Origin: Candidatus Binataceae bacterium
GTDB taxonomy: Bacteria > Desulfobacterota > Binatia > Binatales > Binataceae
Direction: 5' to 3'
DNA: 37,723 nucleotides
NCBI GenBank assembly: GCA_035500095.1
Contig: DATJXN010000117.1
Coordinates: 1-37,723, forward strand
Shown here: positions 6,923 to 16,082 of the stretch, piece after piece
Layout of the letters: each line of letters starts with the position of its first letter
Position numbering within the stretch: the first letter of the stretch is position 1
Notes under the pieces: generated by a model
Told to the model about the DNA's origin: nothing
The model's database searches: none
What the model saw: the letters and a program-made list of their open reading frames with translations, nothing else
Made by a program: the position numbers and the translations under genes

Positions 6923-7804
6923 ATGAGCATCCTGGTAAACAAGAGCACTCGCGTCCTCACCCAGGGAATGACCGGCGCCACCGGCCAGTTCCACACCCGC
7001 GCCTGCCGCGACTACGGCACGCAGATGGTCGGCGGCGTGGTGCCGGGCAAGGGCGGCACCGATTTCGAAGGTATTCCGGTTTTCGACACCGTCGAGCAGG
7101 CGCGCAAAGCGACCGGCGCCAATGCGAGCGTGATCTACGTTCCGCCGCCGTTCGCCGCCGACGCGATCCTGGAGGCCGCAGCCGCCGGGGTCGAACTCAT
7201 CATCTGCATCACCGAGGGCATCCCGGTGCTCGACATGGTGAAGGTCAAGCACTACCTGAAGGACAGCAAGTCGCGGCTCATCGGTCCCAACTGTCCCGGC
7301 GTCATCACTCCGGGCGAGTGCAAGATCGGAATCATGCCGGGCTATATCCACAAGCCGGGCAAGGTCGGCGTGATCTCGCGCTCGGGCACGCTCACCTACG
7401 AGGCGGTGCATCAGCTCACCCAGCTCGGCATCGGGCAATCGACCTGCGTCGGAATCGGCGGCGATCCGATAATCGGCACCAATCAGATCGACGCGCTCGA
7501 GCTGTTCAACAAGGACGCGGGCACCGACGCGGTGATCTTTATCGGCGAGATCGGCGGCACTGCCGAGGAAGAGGCCGCGGCGTATATCAAGCAGAACTTC
7601 AAGAAACCGGTGGTCGCGTTCATCGCCGGGCAGACCGCGCCCAAGGGGCGGCGGATGGGCCATGCGGGCGCGATCATCTCGGGCGGTCACGGCGGCGCCG
7701 CCGACAAGATCGCGGCGCTCAAGGCGGCCGGCATCAGCGTTGCGATGAGCCCCGCGGAGTTGGGCGTCACGATGAAGGCCGCGCTCGACGGGCGCAGGAA
7801 TTAG
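6923..7804 (+). CDS. sucD: Succinyl-CoA synthetase (ADP-forming), alpha subunit
   Basis: 293 residues, the normal length for SucD. It binds CoA through an N-terminal Rossmann-like domain ([12 protein letters not shown]). It carries the phosphorylated active-site histidine in [47 protein letters not shown] and [10 protein letters not shown] are the family signatures. Start ATG at 6923 follows AGGA (6908-6911) that overlaps the sucC stop, so the two subunits are likely co-translated. ndk follows after 47 nt. Confidence 0.97.
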   Translation: MSILVNKSTRVLTQGMTGATGQFHTRACRDYGTQMVGGVVPGKGGTDFEGIPVFDTVEQARKATGANASVIYVPPPFAADAILEAAAAGVELIICITEGIPVLDMVKVKHYLKDSKSRLIGPNCPGVITPGECKIGIMPGYIHKPGKVGVISRSGTLTYEAVHQLTQLGIGQSTCVGIGGDPIIGTNQIDALELFNKDAGTDAVIFIGEIGGTAEEEAAAYIKQNFKKPVVAFIAGQTAPKGRRMGHAGAIISGGHGGAADKIAALKAAGISVAMSPAELGVTMKAALDGRRN

Positions 7805-7851
7805 GCGCAGGCGCTCGGCCGCGCGGCGTAATCAGGACGGCAAGTTACCGG

Positions 7852-8274
7852 ATGGCGATAGAACGGACATTGGCAATCATCAAGCCCGACGCGGTGGCGC
7901 GCGGGCTTTCAGGCGATATCATCAAGCGCATCGAAGGCACCGGATTAAAGCTTCGCGCGATGCGCCTTATCCGGCTCGGACGCGCGCAGGCCGAGGCGTT
8001 TTACGCCGTGCACAAGGCGCGGCCGTTCTACGGCTCGCTCTGCGATTACATGTCGTCGGGTGCAGTGGTCGTAATGGCGCTGGAGGCGGACGGCGCGATC
8101 GCGAAGTGGCGAGACCTGATGGGCGCGACGGACCCGGCGAAAGCCGCGTCCGGCACTATCCGCAAAGACTTCGGCCTGGACGTCGAAAAAAACGCCACGC
8201 ACGGCTCAGACGCGCCGGAGACCGCCGCGCACGAAGTGGCGTTCTTCTTCAGCAGTCTCGATATCGTCCCTTAG
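7852..8274 (+). CDS. ndk: Nucleoside diphosphate kinase
   Basis: 140 residues, the usual size. It transfers the gamma-phosphate between nucleoside triphosphates and diphosphates through a phosphohistidine. [12 protein letters not shown] is the N-terminal family signature, and the catalytic histidine is in NATHGSD near residue 117. Start ATG at 7852 is chosen because it gives the canonical [13 protein letters not shown]; a longer frame reading back into sucD is a shadow. Adjacency to sucCD is common and may link succinyl-CoA synthetase ATP/GTP output with nucleotide balance. Confidence 0.96.
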   Translation: MAIERTLAIIKPDAVARGLSGDIIKRIEGTGLKLRAMRLIRLGRAQAEAFYAVHKARPFYGSLCDYMSSGAVVVMALEADGAIAKWRDLMGATDPAKAASGTIRKDFGLDVEKNATHGSDAPETAAHEVAFFFSSLDIVP

Positions 8275-8391
8275 GCGCGCCTTGACGGTGGCGGCGGGCC
8301 AATCCGACAACGTTCACCCCGTCAATCACTGTCCCGCCGATCTGGCCCTGAGCCGGCTCGACGCGGCGCCGTGTGATCCCGGCGACGCCTT

Positions 8392-9789
8392 ATGAAATCC
8401 GATCGGCTGAGCCGAAATGCCTTGGGGCTGCCCCAGATTATCGCCTCGACGCTGGCGAATATCGCGCCCGCGGTAAGTTTCTATTTTGGTTTCGGAGTGA
8501 TCGTTGGCGGTGCCGGCGTGGCAGCACCGCTGACGATTATCGTGGCGATGGTGGCGATTCTCTTCCTGAGCAACACGCTCTCCGAATTCTCGAAATACCG
8601 GCCAAGCACGGGTTCGTTCGTCACCTTCATCGGGATGGCTTTCGGACCCGCCGCCGGCGCCGCGGCGTCGTTGTTCATCGTCGCCGGTTATGCGATCGCA
8701 GCCGCCGCGATCGTTGCCATTTCTGGCGGCTGGGCGCACGATACGCTGAAGCTCTATCTCGGGATCGACATTCCCTGGCAGCTCTTGTGCGCTGGCGCGA
8801 CGGGAATCTGCGGTTTCCTGGTCGCGCGCGGGGTAAAAATCTCGACCTTGTGGGCCGCGATCTTCTTCTATTTCGAGCTCGGCCTCTTGCTGACCGGCGC
8901 GACGGCGATGCTGATCGTCAACCGCGCGTCGCTGAGCGCAGCGCCGTTCCTCCCGTCGAATCTGTCGAGCGGACTCGCCGGCGTCGGCCTTGGCTTCCCG
9001 CTCGCGGTTTACGCGTTCGTCGGATGGGAGAATTCCGCCACGCTGGCCGAAGAAACCGAGAACCCGCGCCGCAACATCCCGCGGGCCCTGGCGATGGCCA
9101 CGGTGACGATCGGCGCGGTTTACGTATTTCTCGCGTACGCGACGGAAATCGCCTTTCACAACAACGCCAAGGCGATCGGCAATTCCACGATTCCCTTCAT
9201 CGACGCGCTCAGGAATTCGGCGGGCCCACTTCTGATCGTCGCCTATCTTGCCGGCATCACCAGCGTCTTTTCCTGCCTGCTCGGGCTGACCAATTCACAG
9301 GCGCGCATCCTGTTCAGCGCGGGGCGCGAGGGCCTGCTGCCGGTTTTCTTCGGCAAGATTCATCCGCAACACCGAACGCCGCACGCCGCGATGTGGGCGT
9401 TCATCCTGGCTGCGCTCGCGATTACGCTCGTCTTCGGCTGGAACCGCGACCCGGTCAAGATTTTCGATTACACCGGAACCCTGGGCACGATTCCAATTCT
9501 CATGGTGTATCTCGCGACCACCATCGCGCTCCCGGTTTACATCGTGCGGTTTCACAATTCCGAATTCGACGCGATAAGGCACGCCGTGATTCCCCTTCTC
9601 GGCGTGGTCTTGACGCTCTTCCCGTTGTGGGGACTGGTTCAGCCGGGACAACCGGCGCCGTTCAACCTGTTTCCGGCGATAGCCGCGGCGGGACTCGCGA
9701 TTTCCGTCGTGTATGGCGTTCTGCTGGCGCACCGCTCTCCCGGCCTCGTCCAAAGCATCGGCAGTTACGTGGCTGACGAAGAGTACTGA
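8392..9789 (+). CDS. APC-superfamily amino acid/amine permease
   Basis: 465 residues with about 12 hydrophobic segments along the chain, so an inner-membrane transporter. The N-terminal QIIASTLANIAPAVSFYFGFGVI and the segment GWENSATLAEETENPRRNIPRA (after membrane segment 6) are typical of the APC amino acid permease family; a later SFXCXLGLTNSQARILFSAGREG-like segment also fits. The transported compound cannot be deduced. A weak inverted repeat, TTGACGG (8282) / CCGTCAA (8319), lies in the gap after ndk. No clear operon partner. Confidence 0.88.
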   Translation: MKSDRLSRNALGLPQIIASTLANIAPAVSFYFGFGVIVGGAGVAAPLTIIVAMVAILFLSNTLSEFSKYRPSTGSFVTFIGMAFGPAAGAAASLFIVAGYAIAAAAIVAISGGWAHDTLKLYLGIDIPWQLLCAGATGICGFLVARGVKISTLWAAIFFYFELGLLLTGATAMLIVNRASLSAAPFLPSNLSSGLAGVGLGFPLAVYAFVGWENSATLAEETENPRRNIPRALAMATVTIGAVYVFLAYATEIAFHNNAKAIGNSTIPFIDALRNSAGPLLIVAYLAGITSVFSCLLGLTNSQARILFSAGREGLLPVFFGKIHPQHRTPHAAMWAFILAALAITLVFGWNRDPVKIFDYTGTLGTIPILMVYLATTIALPVYIVRFHNSEFDAIRHAVIPLLGVVLTLFPLWGLVQPGQPAPFNLFPAIAAAGLAISVVYGVLLAHRSPGLVQSIGSYVADEEY

Positions 9790-9808
9790 AGATCGGTAAA
9801 CTCGTCAG

Positions 9809-10891
9809 GTGACCGAGCATCTGCAATCCTCCGGCGCGACGGCGGTCAAGGCGTCGTCGCTGCGCGACGTGCGCGAACTGACGCTCGATGAGTTGACGCA
9901 GTTCGTGACCGCCGCCGGCGAGCGCAGCTTCCGCGCGCGGCAGATAATGGGGTGGCTGTGGCAGCGCGGAGCGGATTCCTTCGACGCGATGTCGGACCTC
10001 GGGGCAGGGCTCCGGGCCGACTTGAAGAATCACTTTAACATTAGCCCGACGCCGGACGCGACCGTCGCGCGCTCCACCGACGGCACGCGCAAGCTTTTGG
10101 TCACGCTCGGCGATGGCGAAGCGATAGAGAGCGTGATCATCCCGGCCGGCGAGCGCGTCACGCTCTGTCTTTCGAGCCAGGCCGGATGCGCGATGGCGTG
10201 CGAGTTCTGTGCGACCGCGATGATGGGGCTTCATCGCAACCTGACCGCGGCCGAGATAGTCGGCCAGATTGCCGCCGCGCGGCGCGAGCTCGGGCCCGGC
10301 GAACAGCTCACCAACTACGTTTTCATGGGGATGGGCGAGCCGCTTGCCAACTACCCGCGTCTGATGCGCGCGCTCGCGATCATGACCTCGGCGTGGGGGA
10401 TGGGAATCTCGCCCCGGCGCGTTACAGTCTCGACCGTGGGGCTGGTGCCTGCGATGGACCGGCTGCTGGCCGAGTTTCCGTCGGTCAACCTGGCGGTGTC
10501 GCTGCACGCGGCGACGGACGAGCTGCGCGACCGGCTCGCGCCGATCAATCTGCGCTATCCGCTGAAGCAGCTGATCGACGCATGCCGCGCCTTGCCGATC
10601 AAACGACGCGATCGCGTGACGTTCGAATACGTGATGCTGGCCGGAGTTAATGACTCACCCGCGGATGCGCGCCGGCTGGTCCGGCTTTTGGGCCAGCTCA
10701 AGGCCAAGGTGAATCTGATCATTTTCAACCCCTTTTCGGGCGCGCGGTTCGCGCCGTCCGCGCGCGCCGCGGTAGAGGGCTTTCAAGCAATACTTCGGCA
10801 AGGTAACTTGACCGCTACAATCCGCGAGAGCCGGGGCCAGGATATCGCAGCCGCCTGCGGCCAGTTGTACGCCGAGCGGCAAGCGGGCTGA
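9809..10891 (+). CDS. rlmN: Dual-specificity 23S rRNA (A2503-C2) / tRNA methyltransferase
   Basis: 360 residues of the radical-SAM RlmN/Cfr family. It methylates C2 of A2503 in 23S rRNA and A37 in some tRNAs. The iron-sulphur motif is C127-x3-C131-x2-C134 (CAMACEFC), the SAM-side GMGEPLANY follows, and the methyl-carrying cysteine is Cys350 in DIAAACGQL. RSFRARQIMGWLWQRG near residue 40 is the N-terminal RNA-binding signature. The start is taken as GTG at 9809, 19 nt after the permease stop. The stop overlaps the AAGGAG of the next gene. Confidence 0.95.
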   Translation: MTEHLQSSGATAVKASSLRDVRELTLDELTQFVTAAGERSFRARQIMGWLWQRGADSFDAMSDLGAGLRADLKNHFNISPTPDATVARSTDGTRKLLVTLGDGEAIESVIIPAGERVTLCLSSQAGCAMACEFCATAMMGLHRNLTAAEIVGQIAAARRELGPGEQLTNYVFMGMGEPLANYPRLMRALAIMTSAWGMGISPRRVTVSTVGLVPAMDRLLAEFPSVNLAVSLHAATDELRDRLAPINLRYPLKQLIDACRALPIKRRDRVTFEYVMLAGVNDSPADARRLVRLLGQLKAKVNLIIFNPFSGARFAPSARAAVEGFQAILRQGNLTATIRESRGQDIAAACGQLYAERQAG

Positions 10892-10906
10892 AGGAGCAGG
10901 GCGGTA

Positions 10907-11773
10907 ATGGGCAAGACGGTGCTGGGCGTGATCGGCGGGAGCGGCTTCTACCAGATGAAGGGGCTGAGCGCCGTCGAGCAGGTCGATCTTCACACGCCGT
11001 TCGGCCCTCCCTCCGACCCGTTCTTCCGCGGCAAGCTCGGCGAGTGCGACGTTGTGTTCCTCTCGCGCCACGGCCGCGGCCATCGCCTGATGCCCTCCGA
11101 GCTGAATTTTCGCGCTAACATCTACGGGATGAAGCAGCTCGGCGTCGATCATCTGGTTTCGGTCAGCACCGCCGGGAGCATGAAGGAGGAGCTGCGGCCG
11201 GGCGACCTCGTGGTGCCCGACCAATTCATAGATCACACCTACAAACGGCCGGCGAGCTTTTTCGGCGGCGGGATCGTCGCACACGTTTCGCTTGCCGACC
11301 CGGTATGCGCGGCGCTCGCGCGCGAGGTGGCCGAGTCCGCGGGCGAAAGCGGCACGACCGTCCATCGCGGCGGCGTTTACATCTGTATCGAGGGGCCGCA
11401 GTTCTCGACCCGCGCCGAGTCGAACCTCTATCGGCGCTGGGGCGCCGACGTCATCAGTATGACGGCGATGCAGGAAGCGCGGTTGGCGCGCGAGGCGGAG
11501 ATGTGTTACGCGGCGCTGGTGCTGGTAACCGATTACGATTGCTGGCACGAAAGCGTCGCCGCGGTCGATATCGGCGAGATCCTGCGCGTGATGAAACTTA
11601 ACGTCGAGCACGCGCAGAACGCGATCGCAGTGCTCGCGCGGCGGATCGCGGCGCGCACGCGCGATTGCGCGTGTCCGCACGCGCTCAAGGACGCGATCAT
11701 CACCGACCGCGCGGTGATTCCGCCCAAGATGGCCGCCGATCTGCGGCCGATAATCGGCAAGTATCTGCAATGA
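10907..11773 (+). CDS. mtnP: S-methyl-5'-thioadenosine phosphorylase
   Basis: 288 residues of the trimeric purine nucleoside phosphorylase family. It splits methylthioadenosine from polyamine or SAM metabolism into adenine and methylthioribose-1-phosphate. The phosphate loop is GGSGFY (10-15) with FLSRHGRGH (51-59). EGPQFSTRAES and ISMTAMQEARLAREAE are family signatures. The base-recognition aspartates in VTDYDCW favour methylthioadenosine over guanosine or inosine. Start ATG at 10907 has AAGGAG at 10891-10896. Its stop overlaps the start of a tiny ORF by ATGA, linking it to the PfkB kinase. Confidence 0.94.
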   Translation: MGKTVLGVIGGSGFYQMKGLSAVEQVDLHTPFGPPSDPFFRGKLGECDVVFLSRHGRGHRLMPSELNFRANIYGMKQLGVDHLVSVSTAGSMKEELRPGDLVVPDQFIDHTYKRPASFFGGGIVAHVSLADPVCAALAREVAESAGESGTTVHRGGVYICIEGPQFSTRAESNLYRRWGADVISMTAMQEARLAREAEMCYAALVLVTDYDCWHESVAAVDIGEILRVMKLNVEHAQNAIAVLARRIAARTRDCACPHALKDAIITDRAVIPPKMAADLRPIIGKYLQ

Positions 11774-11844
11774 ACCGACTGAAGATGCATTTGAGCACAG
11801 CGAGGAGCGCGATGATCCAGCGTCGGGGGGATTGCGTCGAATGA
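11770..11844 (+). CDS. Tiny 24-codon ORF bridging mtnP and the PfkB kinase
   Basis: Encodes MNRLKMHLSTARSAMIQRRG plus four more residues. Its ATG overlaps the mtnP stop (ATGA at 11770-11773), and its TGA overlaps the ATG of the kinase (ATGA at 11841-11844). It therefore converts a 67-nt gap into a continuous chain of coupled reading frames. No family is recognisable. It may serve only to carry ribosomes across the gap, or it may be a chance open frame. Confidence 0.35.
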   Translation: MNRLKMHLSTARSAMIQRRGDCVE

Positions 11845-12764
11845 GTATCGTTGTGGTCGGCTCCGTCGCCTACGACACGATCGAGACCCAGCAGGGCAGG
11901 GCCGATGACGTGCTGGGCGGATCCACCAGCTATTTTGCCCTGGCGGCGCGCTTCTTTTCGCCGGTCAGCATCGTGGGCGCAATCGGCACCGATTTTCGCG
12001 CCGAAGACCTGCGCCTGTTCACCGAGCGCAATATCGACGTGCGCGGCCTCGCGCGCCGGGACGGGCTGACGATGCGCTGGCATGGGCGCTATCACGAGGA
12101 TATGAACAAGCGTGACACGCTGGGACTAGCGCTTAACGTGTTCTCGGACTTCGCTCCCGACCTTTTGCCCGATCAGTGCCGCGCCGACTACGTCTTCCTC
12201 GGCAACATCGCGCCCGAACTGCAAAGCCGCGTGCTTTCGCAGGTGCACAGCCCCCGGGTCGTCGCCGCCGACACGATGAACCACTGGATCGAAAACGAAC
12301 GGCCGGCGCTGATGCGCCTGCTCGCCCGCGTCAACATCCTGACGCTGAACGACGACGAGGCGCGCATGCTGACGGGCGAGCACAACCTGGTGCGCGCCGG
12401 CCGCGCAATTCTCAAGATGGGCCCCGATACCGTGCTGGTGAAGCGCGGCGAGTACGGCGTGCTGCAATTCAGCGCGGATTCGATGTTCGCGGTGCCCGCG
12501 TACCCGCTTGAAGAAGTAATCGACCCGAGCGGCGCGGGCGACACTTTCGCCGGCGGCTTCATGGGTTTCCTCGCGCGCCACGCGAGCGTGGCCGAGCCGG
12601 TCCTGCGCACCGCCGTGGTTTACGGCAGCGTGCTCGCCTCGTTCGTGGTCGAGCGGTTTTCGCTCGAGCGCCTGGTGAGCCTGACCTGGGAGGAAATCGA
12701 CCAGCGCTACCGCGCCTTCATCGAGCTTACCGATTCGCAGTACACGCGATGGAACTCTCGATAG
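11841..12764 (+). CDS. PfkB-family carbohydrate/nucleoside kinase
   Basis: 307 residues of the ribokinase fold. Signature 2 is DPSGAGDTFAGGF (228-240) with catalytic base Asp234. The N-terminal GG motif is LGGSTSYFALAA (25-36). The position after methylthioadenosine phosphorylase suggests a purine nucleoside or methylthio-sugar substrate; the phosphate acceptor cannot be read. Start ATG at 11841 is preferred over a TTG at 11832, because GGGGGGA (11825-11831) is spaced 9 nt from it. The 3' end overlaps the next gene by 16 nt. Confidence 0.85.
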   Translation: MSIVVVGSVAYDTIETQQGRADDVLGGSTSYFALAARFFSPVSIVGAIGTDFRAEDLRLFTERNIDVRGLARRDGLTMRWHGRYHEDMNKRDTLGLALNVFSDFAPDLLPDQCRADYVFLGNIAPELQSRVLSQVHSPRVVAADTMNHWIENERPALMRLLARVNILTLNDDEARMLTGEHNLVRAGRAILKMGPDTVLVKRGEYGVLQFSADSMFAVPAYPLEEVIDPSGAGDTFAGGFMGFLARHASVAEPVLRTAVVYGSVLASFVVERFSLERLVSLTWEEIDQRYRAFIELTDSQYTRWNSR

Positions 12765-13687
12765 TTGTTCCGCTCTATAATGAACGGGACAACCTCTCTC
12801 CGCTGCACGAGGAACTCGTGCGCGTGCTGGGCGCGGCCGGCGCCAGCTACGAGATGCTATTCGTCGACGACGGCTCGACCGACGGCAGCGCCGAGGTGCT
12901 GCGCGCAATCAAGGCCGGGGACGAGCACGTGCGCGTGCTGCGGCTTGCGCGCAATTCGGGCCAGACTGCGGCGCTCGCCTGCGGACTGCGCGAGGCCGCC
13001 GGCGACGTGGTGGTCGCGATCGACGGCGACGGCGAAAACGATCCGGCGGATATCCCGCGCCTGCTAGCCAAGCTCGCCGAGGGCTACGACCTGGTGAGCG
13101 GATGGCGCACCGGGCGATGGGCCGGGGCGCGGCTGAGCCGCCGGCTCCCGTCGATCGCCGCCAATCGGCTGATCTCGTGGATGACCGGCGTGCGGCTGCA
13201 CGACTATGGTTGCACGCTGAAAGCCTACCGGCGCGACCTGGCGCATCGCCTGATGCTCTACGGCGAGATGCATCGCTTCGTCCCCGCGATCGCCGCCGAG
13301 CAGGGCGCGCGAATCGCGGAGGTGGAAGTGGGTTTTCGCCCGCGCCGCGCCGGCAAGTCGAAATACGGCCCGGGACGCATCGTGCGCACTCTCCTGGACC
13401 TTTTGACGGTCAAGTTTCTCTCGGGCTACTCGACGCGGCCGATTCAGGTCTTCGGCGCGATCGGCCTGGTGCTGGGCCTGATCGGAGCGGTCTGGACGGC
13501 TATACTCGTGTTCGAGAAGATCGCGCTGGGGCGGCCGCTGCACGATCGTCCGGCGCTGCTGCTGGCGATTCTGATGGTGATCGTGGGCGTTCAGTTCATC
13601 AGTATCGGGCTGTTGGGAGAGATGCTGGCGCGCACGTACCACGAATCGCAGGACAAGCCGGTTTACGTGATCAAGGAAGAATTTTAA
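12749..13687 (+). CDS. Membrane-anchored GT2 glycosyltransferase (polyprenyl-phosphate sugar transferase-like)
   Basis: 312 residues. The N-terminal GT-A domain begins SIVVPLYNERDNL, with VDDGSTDGS and the metal-binding AIDGDGENDP. The middle holds DYGCTLKAYRRD and RRAGKSKYG, typical of dolichol/undecaprenyl-phosphate sugar transferases (DPM1/ArnC-like). Two hydrophobic segments near 232-260 and 272-298 anchor it in the inner membrane. It probably loads a sugar on a polyprenyl phosphate for surface glycan or lipid modification. It overlaps the kinase by 16 nt and lies upstream of ugd and an epimerase, which would supply nucleotide-sugar donors such as UDP-glucuronate. Sugar identity is not determined. 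Confidence 0.9.
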   Translation: MELSIVVPLYNERDNLSPLHEELVRVLGAAGASYEMLFVDDGSTDGSAEVLRAIKAGDEHVRVLRLARNSGQTAALACGLREAAGDVVVAIDGDGENDPADIPRLLAKLAEGYDLVSGWRTGRWAGARLSRRLPSIAANRLISWMTGVRLHDYGCTLKAYRRDLAHRLMLYGEMHRFVPAIAAEQGARIAEVEVGFRPRRAGKSKYGPGRIVRTLLDLLTVKFLSGYSTRPIQVFGAIGLVLGLIGAVWTAILVFEKIALGRPLHDRPALLLAILMVIVGVQFISIGLLGEMLARTYHESQDKPVYVIKEEF

Positions 13688-13742
13688 ATCCTCGGGGGAA
13701 TTCCAAAGCCCCGGATTACCGAGTCCGCGGCTTGGCAAACAA

Positions 13743-15050
13743 ATGAATATCGCAGTCGTGGGTACGGGCTATGTGGGATTGGTGAGCGGCACCTGCTTTG
13801 CCGAGAGCGGCAACGAGGTCATCTGCGTCGATATCGATGCCGCGCGCATCGAACGGCTTAGGGCCGGCCACGTGCCGATTTATGAGCCGGGGCTCGAAGA
13901 GCTGGTGCGGCGCAATGTCAAGGAGGGCCGCCTGAGCTTCACCACCGAAATCAGGGAAGCGGTCGCCGCCGCGATGGTGTCGTTCATCGCGGTCGGTACG
14001 CCCATGAGCAAGACCGGGGCGGCGGACTTAAACGGCGTGATGCGCGCCGCCGAGGAGGTCGCTGGGGCGGCCGTCGGCTACCATATCGTTGCGATTAAAA
14101 GCACGGTTCCGGTCGGCACCAACGACCGCGTGCGCGAAATCGTGGCCCGGGCCGCTGCCCATCGCATCGACGTCTGCTCCTGTCCCGAGTTCCTCAAGGA
14201 GGGTTCGGCGATCGAGGACTTCATGCGGCCCGACCGGGTGGTGATCGGATCGACGAGCGAACAGGCAACCGCGATTCTGCGCGAATTGCACGCCGCCTTC
14301 CTGCGCACCGACAATCCGGTGATCGTGATGGATCCGCGCTCGGCAGAGCTGACCAAGTACGCGTCCAACGCGATGCTGGCGATGCGCATCTCGTTCATCA
14401 ACGAGATGGCGAACCTGTGCGAAGCCGTGGGCGCGGAAATCAGCGACGTGCGGCGCGGGATGGGTTCGGACCGGCGCATCGGGTCGCAATTCCTCTTCCC
14501 CGGCGCCGGCTATGGGGGTTCCTGCTTTCCCAAAGACGTGCAGGCGCTGATTCACAGCGCCTCCGAACACCAGCTCGATTTCTCGCTGCTGCGCGCGACC
14601 GACGAGGTCAACGTGCGGCAGAAGCGGATTATCGCCGAGCGCGTCAAGCAGCACTTCGGTCCCGACCTTCGCGGCCGCAGCTTCGCGGTGTGGGGGCTGG
14701 CCTTCAAGCCGCGCACGGACGACATGCGCGAAGCGCCGTCGCTCACGGTGATCGAGGAATTGCTGGCGGCGGGAGCGAGCGTGCGCGGGCACGATCCCGA
14801 AGCGCTCGAGAGCGCGCGCCGGATTTTCGGTGACCGGATCACCTATCACGAAAACAACTACGAGACGCTGGCGGGGACCGACGCGCTGATCATCCTCACC
14901 GAATGGCCCGAGTTCCGCCATCCGAATTTCCAGCGCATTCGCTCGATGCTCAAGTCGCCGGTCATCTTCGATGGGCGCAATCTCTACGATCCGGCCCTGA
15001 TGAAAGCGCTCGAGTTGCGTTACTACTCGATTGGCCGGCGGCCGATCTAG
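13743..15050 (+). CDS. ugd: UDP-glucose 6-dehydrogenase
   Basis: 435 residues. It oxidises UDP-glucose twice with NAD to UDP-glucuronate in the cytoplasm. The NAD loop is VGTGYVGL at the N-terminus. IKSTVPVGT, CPEFLKEGSAI and the catalytic cysteine in GYGGSCFPKDV are present, followed by VWGLAFKPRTDDMREAPS. The usual length is about 430-450. The gap before it holds a bulged hairpin (13687-13717, AATCC..GGGG / CCCCGGATT) overlapping the previous stop, perhaps a processing or attenuation site. No strong Shine-Dalgarno is seen at the ATG. It works with the following epimerase in nucleotide-sugar supply. Confidence 0.95.
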   Translation: MNIAVVGTGYVGLVSGTCFAESGNEVICVDIDAARIERLRAGHVPIYEPGLEELVRRNVKEGRLSFTTEIREAVAAAMVSFIAVGTPMSKTGAADLNGVMRAAEEVAGAAVGYHIVAIKSTVPVGTNDRVREIVARAAAHRIDVCSCPEFLKEGSAIEDFMRPDRVVIGSTSEQATAILRELHAAFLRTDNPVIVMDPRSAELTKYASNAMLAMRISFINEMANLCEAVGAEISDVRRGMGSDRRIGSQFLFPGAGYGGSCFPKDVQALIHSASEHQLDFSLLRATDEVNVRQKRIIAERVKQHFGPDLRGRSFAVWGLAFKPRTDDMREAPSLTVIEELLAAGASVRGHDPEALESARRIFGDRITYHENNYETLAGTDALIILTEWPEFRHPNFQRIRSMLKSPVIFDGRNLYDPALMKALELRYYSIGRRPI

Positions 15051-15071
15051 CCGGGCCCAAGGGGAATTGGA

Positions 15072-16004
15072 ATGCGAATATTGGTCAGCGGTGGAGCCGG
15101 CTTTATCGGCTCCCATACGGTTGACGCGCTGATCGCCGCGGGCGGTCATGAGATCTCGATCATCGACGATCTCTCGGCCGGCAAACGCGGGCAGATAAAT
15201 CCGCGCGCGCGCTTTTACCAGACCGACGTGCGCGACGCCGCCGCCGTGCGCGCCATGTTCGAGCGCGAGCGGCCGGAAATCCTGGTGCATCTGGCGGCGC
15301 AGATGGACGTGCGGCGCTCGGTCGCCGACCCGGCCTTCGACGCGCAGGTGAACCTGGTCGGCTTCCTCAACCTGATCGAGGCCGGACGCGCCAACGGATT
15401 GCGCCGGGTCGTCTTTTCCTCGACCGGCGGCGCGATCTATGGCGAACAGGAAAGCTTCCCCTGCAACGAGGATCACCCGTTGCGTCCGGTCAGCCCCTAT
15501 GGAGTAGCCAAGCTGGCGACGGAAAAGTACCTGTTTTTCTATCACGTGCAGTACGGAATCGATTACGTCGCGATGCGCTACGCCAACGTCTATGGTCCGC
15601 GCCAGGATCCGCACGGCGAGGCCGGCGTGGTCGCCATCTTCTGCGGACGCATCCTCGAGGATCGACCCGTAACCGTCTATGGCGACGGCAATCAGACGCG
15701 CGACTATGTCTTTGTCGGCGACGTGGTGCGGGCGAACGTGGCCGCCGTGGCGAGCACCGTCTCCGGCGCTTTCAATATCGGCACGGGCATCGAGACCAAT
15801 GTCAACCAGCTTTACGCGGCGCTCGCGCAGATAGCCGGAACGAGCCGCGCGCCCGAGTACGGTCCGGCGCGGCCGGGCGAGCAGATGCGGTCGGTTATCC
15901 TGCCCGCGCGTGCGCAAAAAGAGCTTGGATGGCGCCCGCAGGTGGAATTGCCGGAAGGTCTGGCAGAGACCCTGCGCTACTTCAGAGAGCGCGCGTCGCA
16001 CTAG
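15072..16004 (+). CDS. NAD-dependent nucleotide-sugar epimerase (GalE-like)
   Basis: 310 residues of the extended short-chain dehydrogenase type. The NAD loop is GGAGFIGSH (7-15). The catalytic set is SSTGGAIYG and Y-x3-K in YGVAKLATEKY. MRYANVYGPRQ and DGNQTRDYVFVGDVV are substrate-domain signatures. The protein could be UDP-glucose 4-epimerase or a UDP-glucuronate 4-epimerase or decarboxylase relative; proximity to ugd makes a UDP-uronate substrate attractive. Start ATG at 15072 follows AAGGGGA (15059-15065) with good spacing. Confidence 0.88.
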   Translation: MRILVSGGAGFIGSHTVDALIAAGGHEISIIDDLSAGKRGQINPRARFYQTDVRDAAAVRAMFERERPEILVHLAAQMDVRRSVADPAFDAQVNLVGFLNLIEAGRANGLRRVVFSSTGGAIYGEQESFPCNEDHPLRPVSPYGVAKLATEKYLFFYHVQYGIDYVAMRYANVYGPRQDPHGEAGVVAIFCGRILEDRPVTVYGDGNQTRDYVFVGDVVRANVAAVASTVSGAFNIGTGIETNVNQLYAALAQIAGTSRAPEYGPARPGEQMRSVILPARAQKELGWRPQVELPEGLAETLRYFRERASH

Positions 16005-16032
16005 CCGAAAAATGCTATGCTGGGGCTTGGAC

Positions 16033-16053
16033 CGGCCGCCATGGGGGCGGCCG
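16033..16053 (+). terminator. GC hairpin between epimerase and lepA, possible attenuator
   Basis: A perfect 8-bp inverted repeat CGGCCGCC / GGCGGCCG with a 5-nt loop, followed by TCGCTTTACTT. The tail is only weakly T-rich. It may act as a weak terminator for the sugar genes or as an upstream structure in the lepA leader. Confidence 0.35.
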
Positions 16054-16082
16054 TCGCTTTACTTGATGACCCACTTCGCCGT

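Noticed and set aside
8282..8325. Inverted repeat TTGACGG / CCGTCAA between ndk and the permease as an operator or terminator
   Set aside because: Arms are only 7 bp with a 30-nt separation and no T-tract; chance occurrence is plausible.
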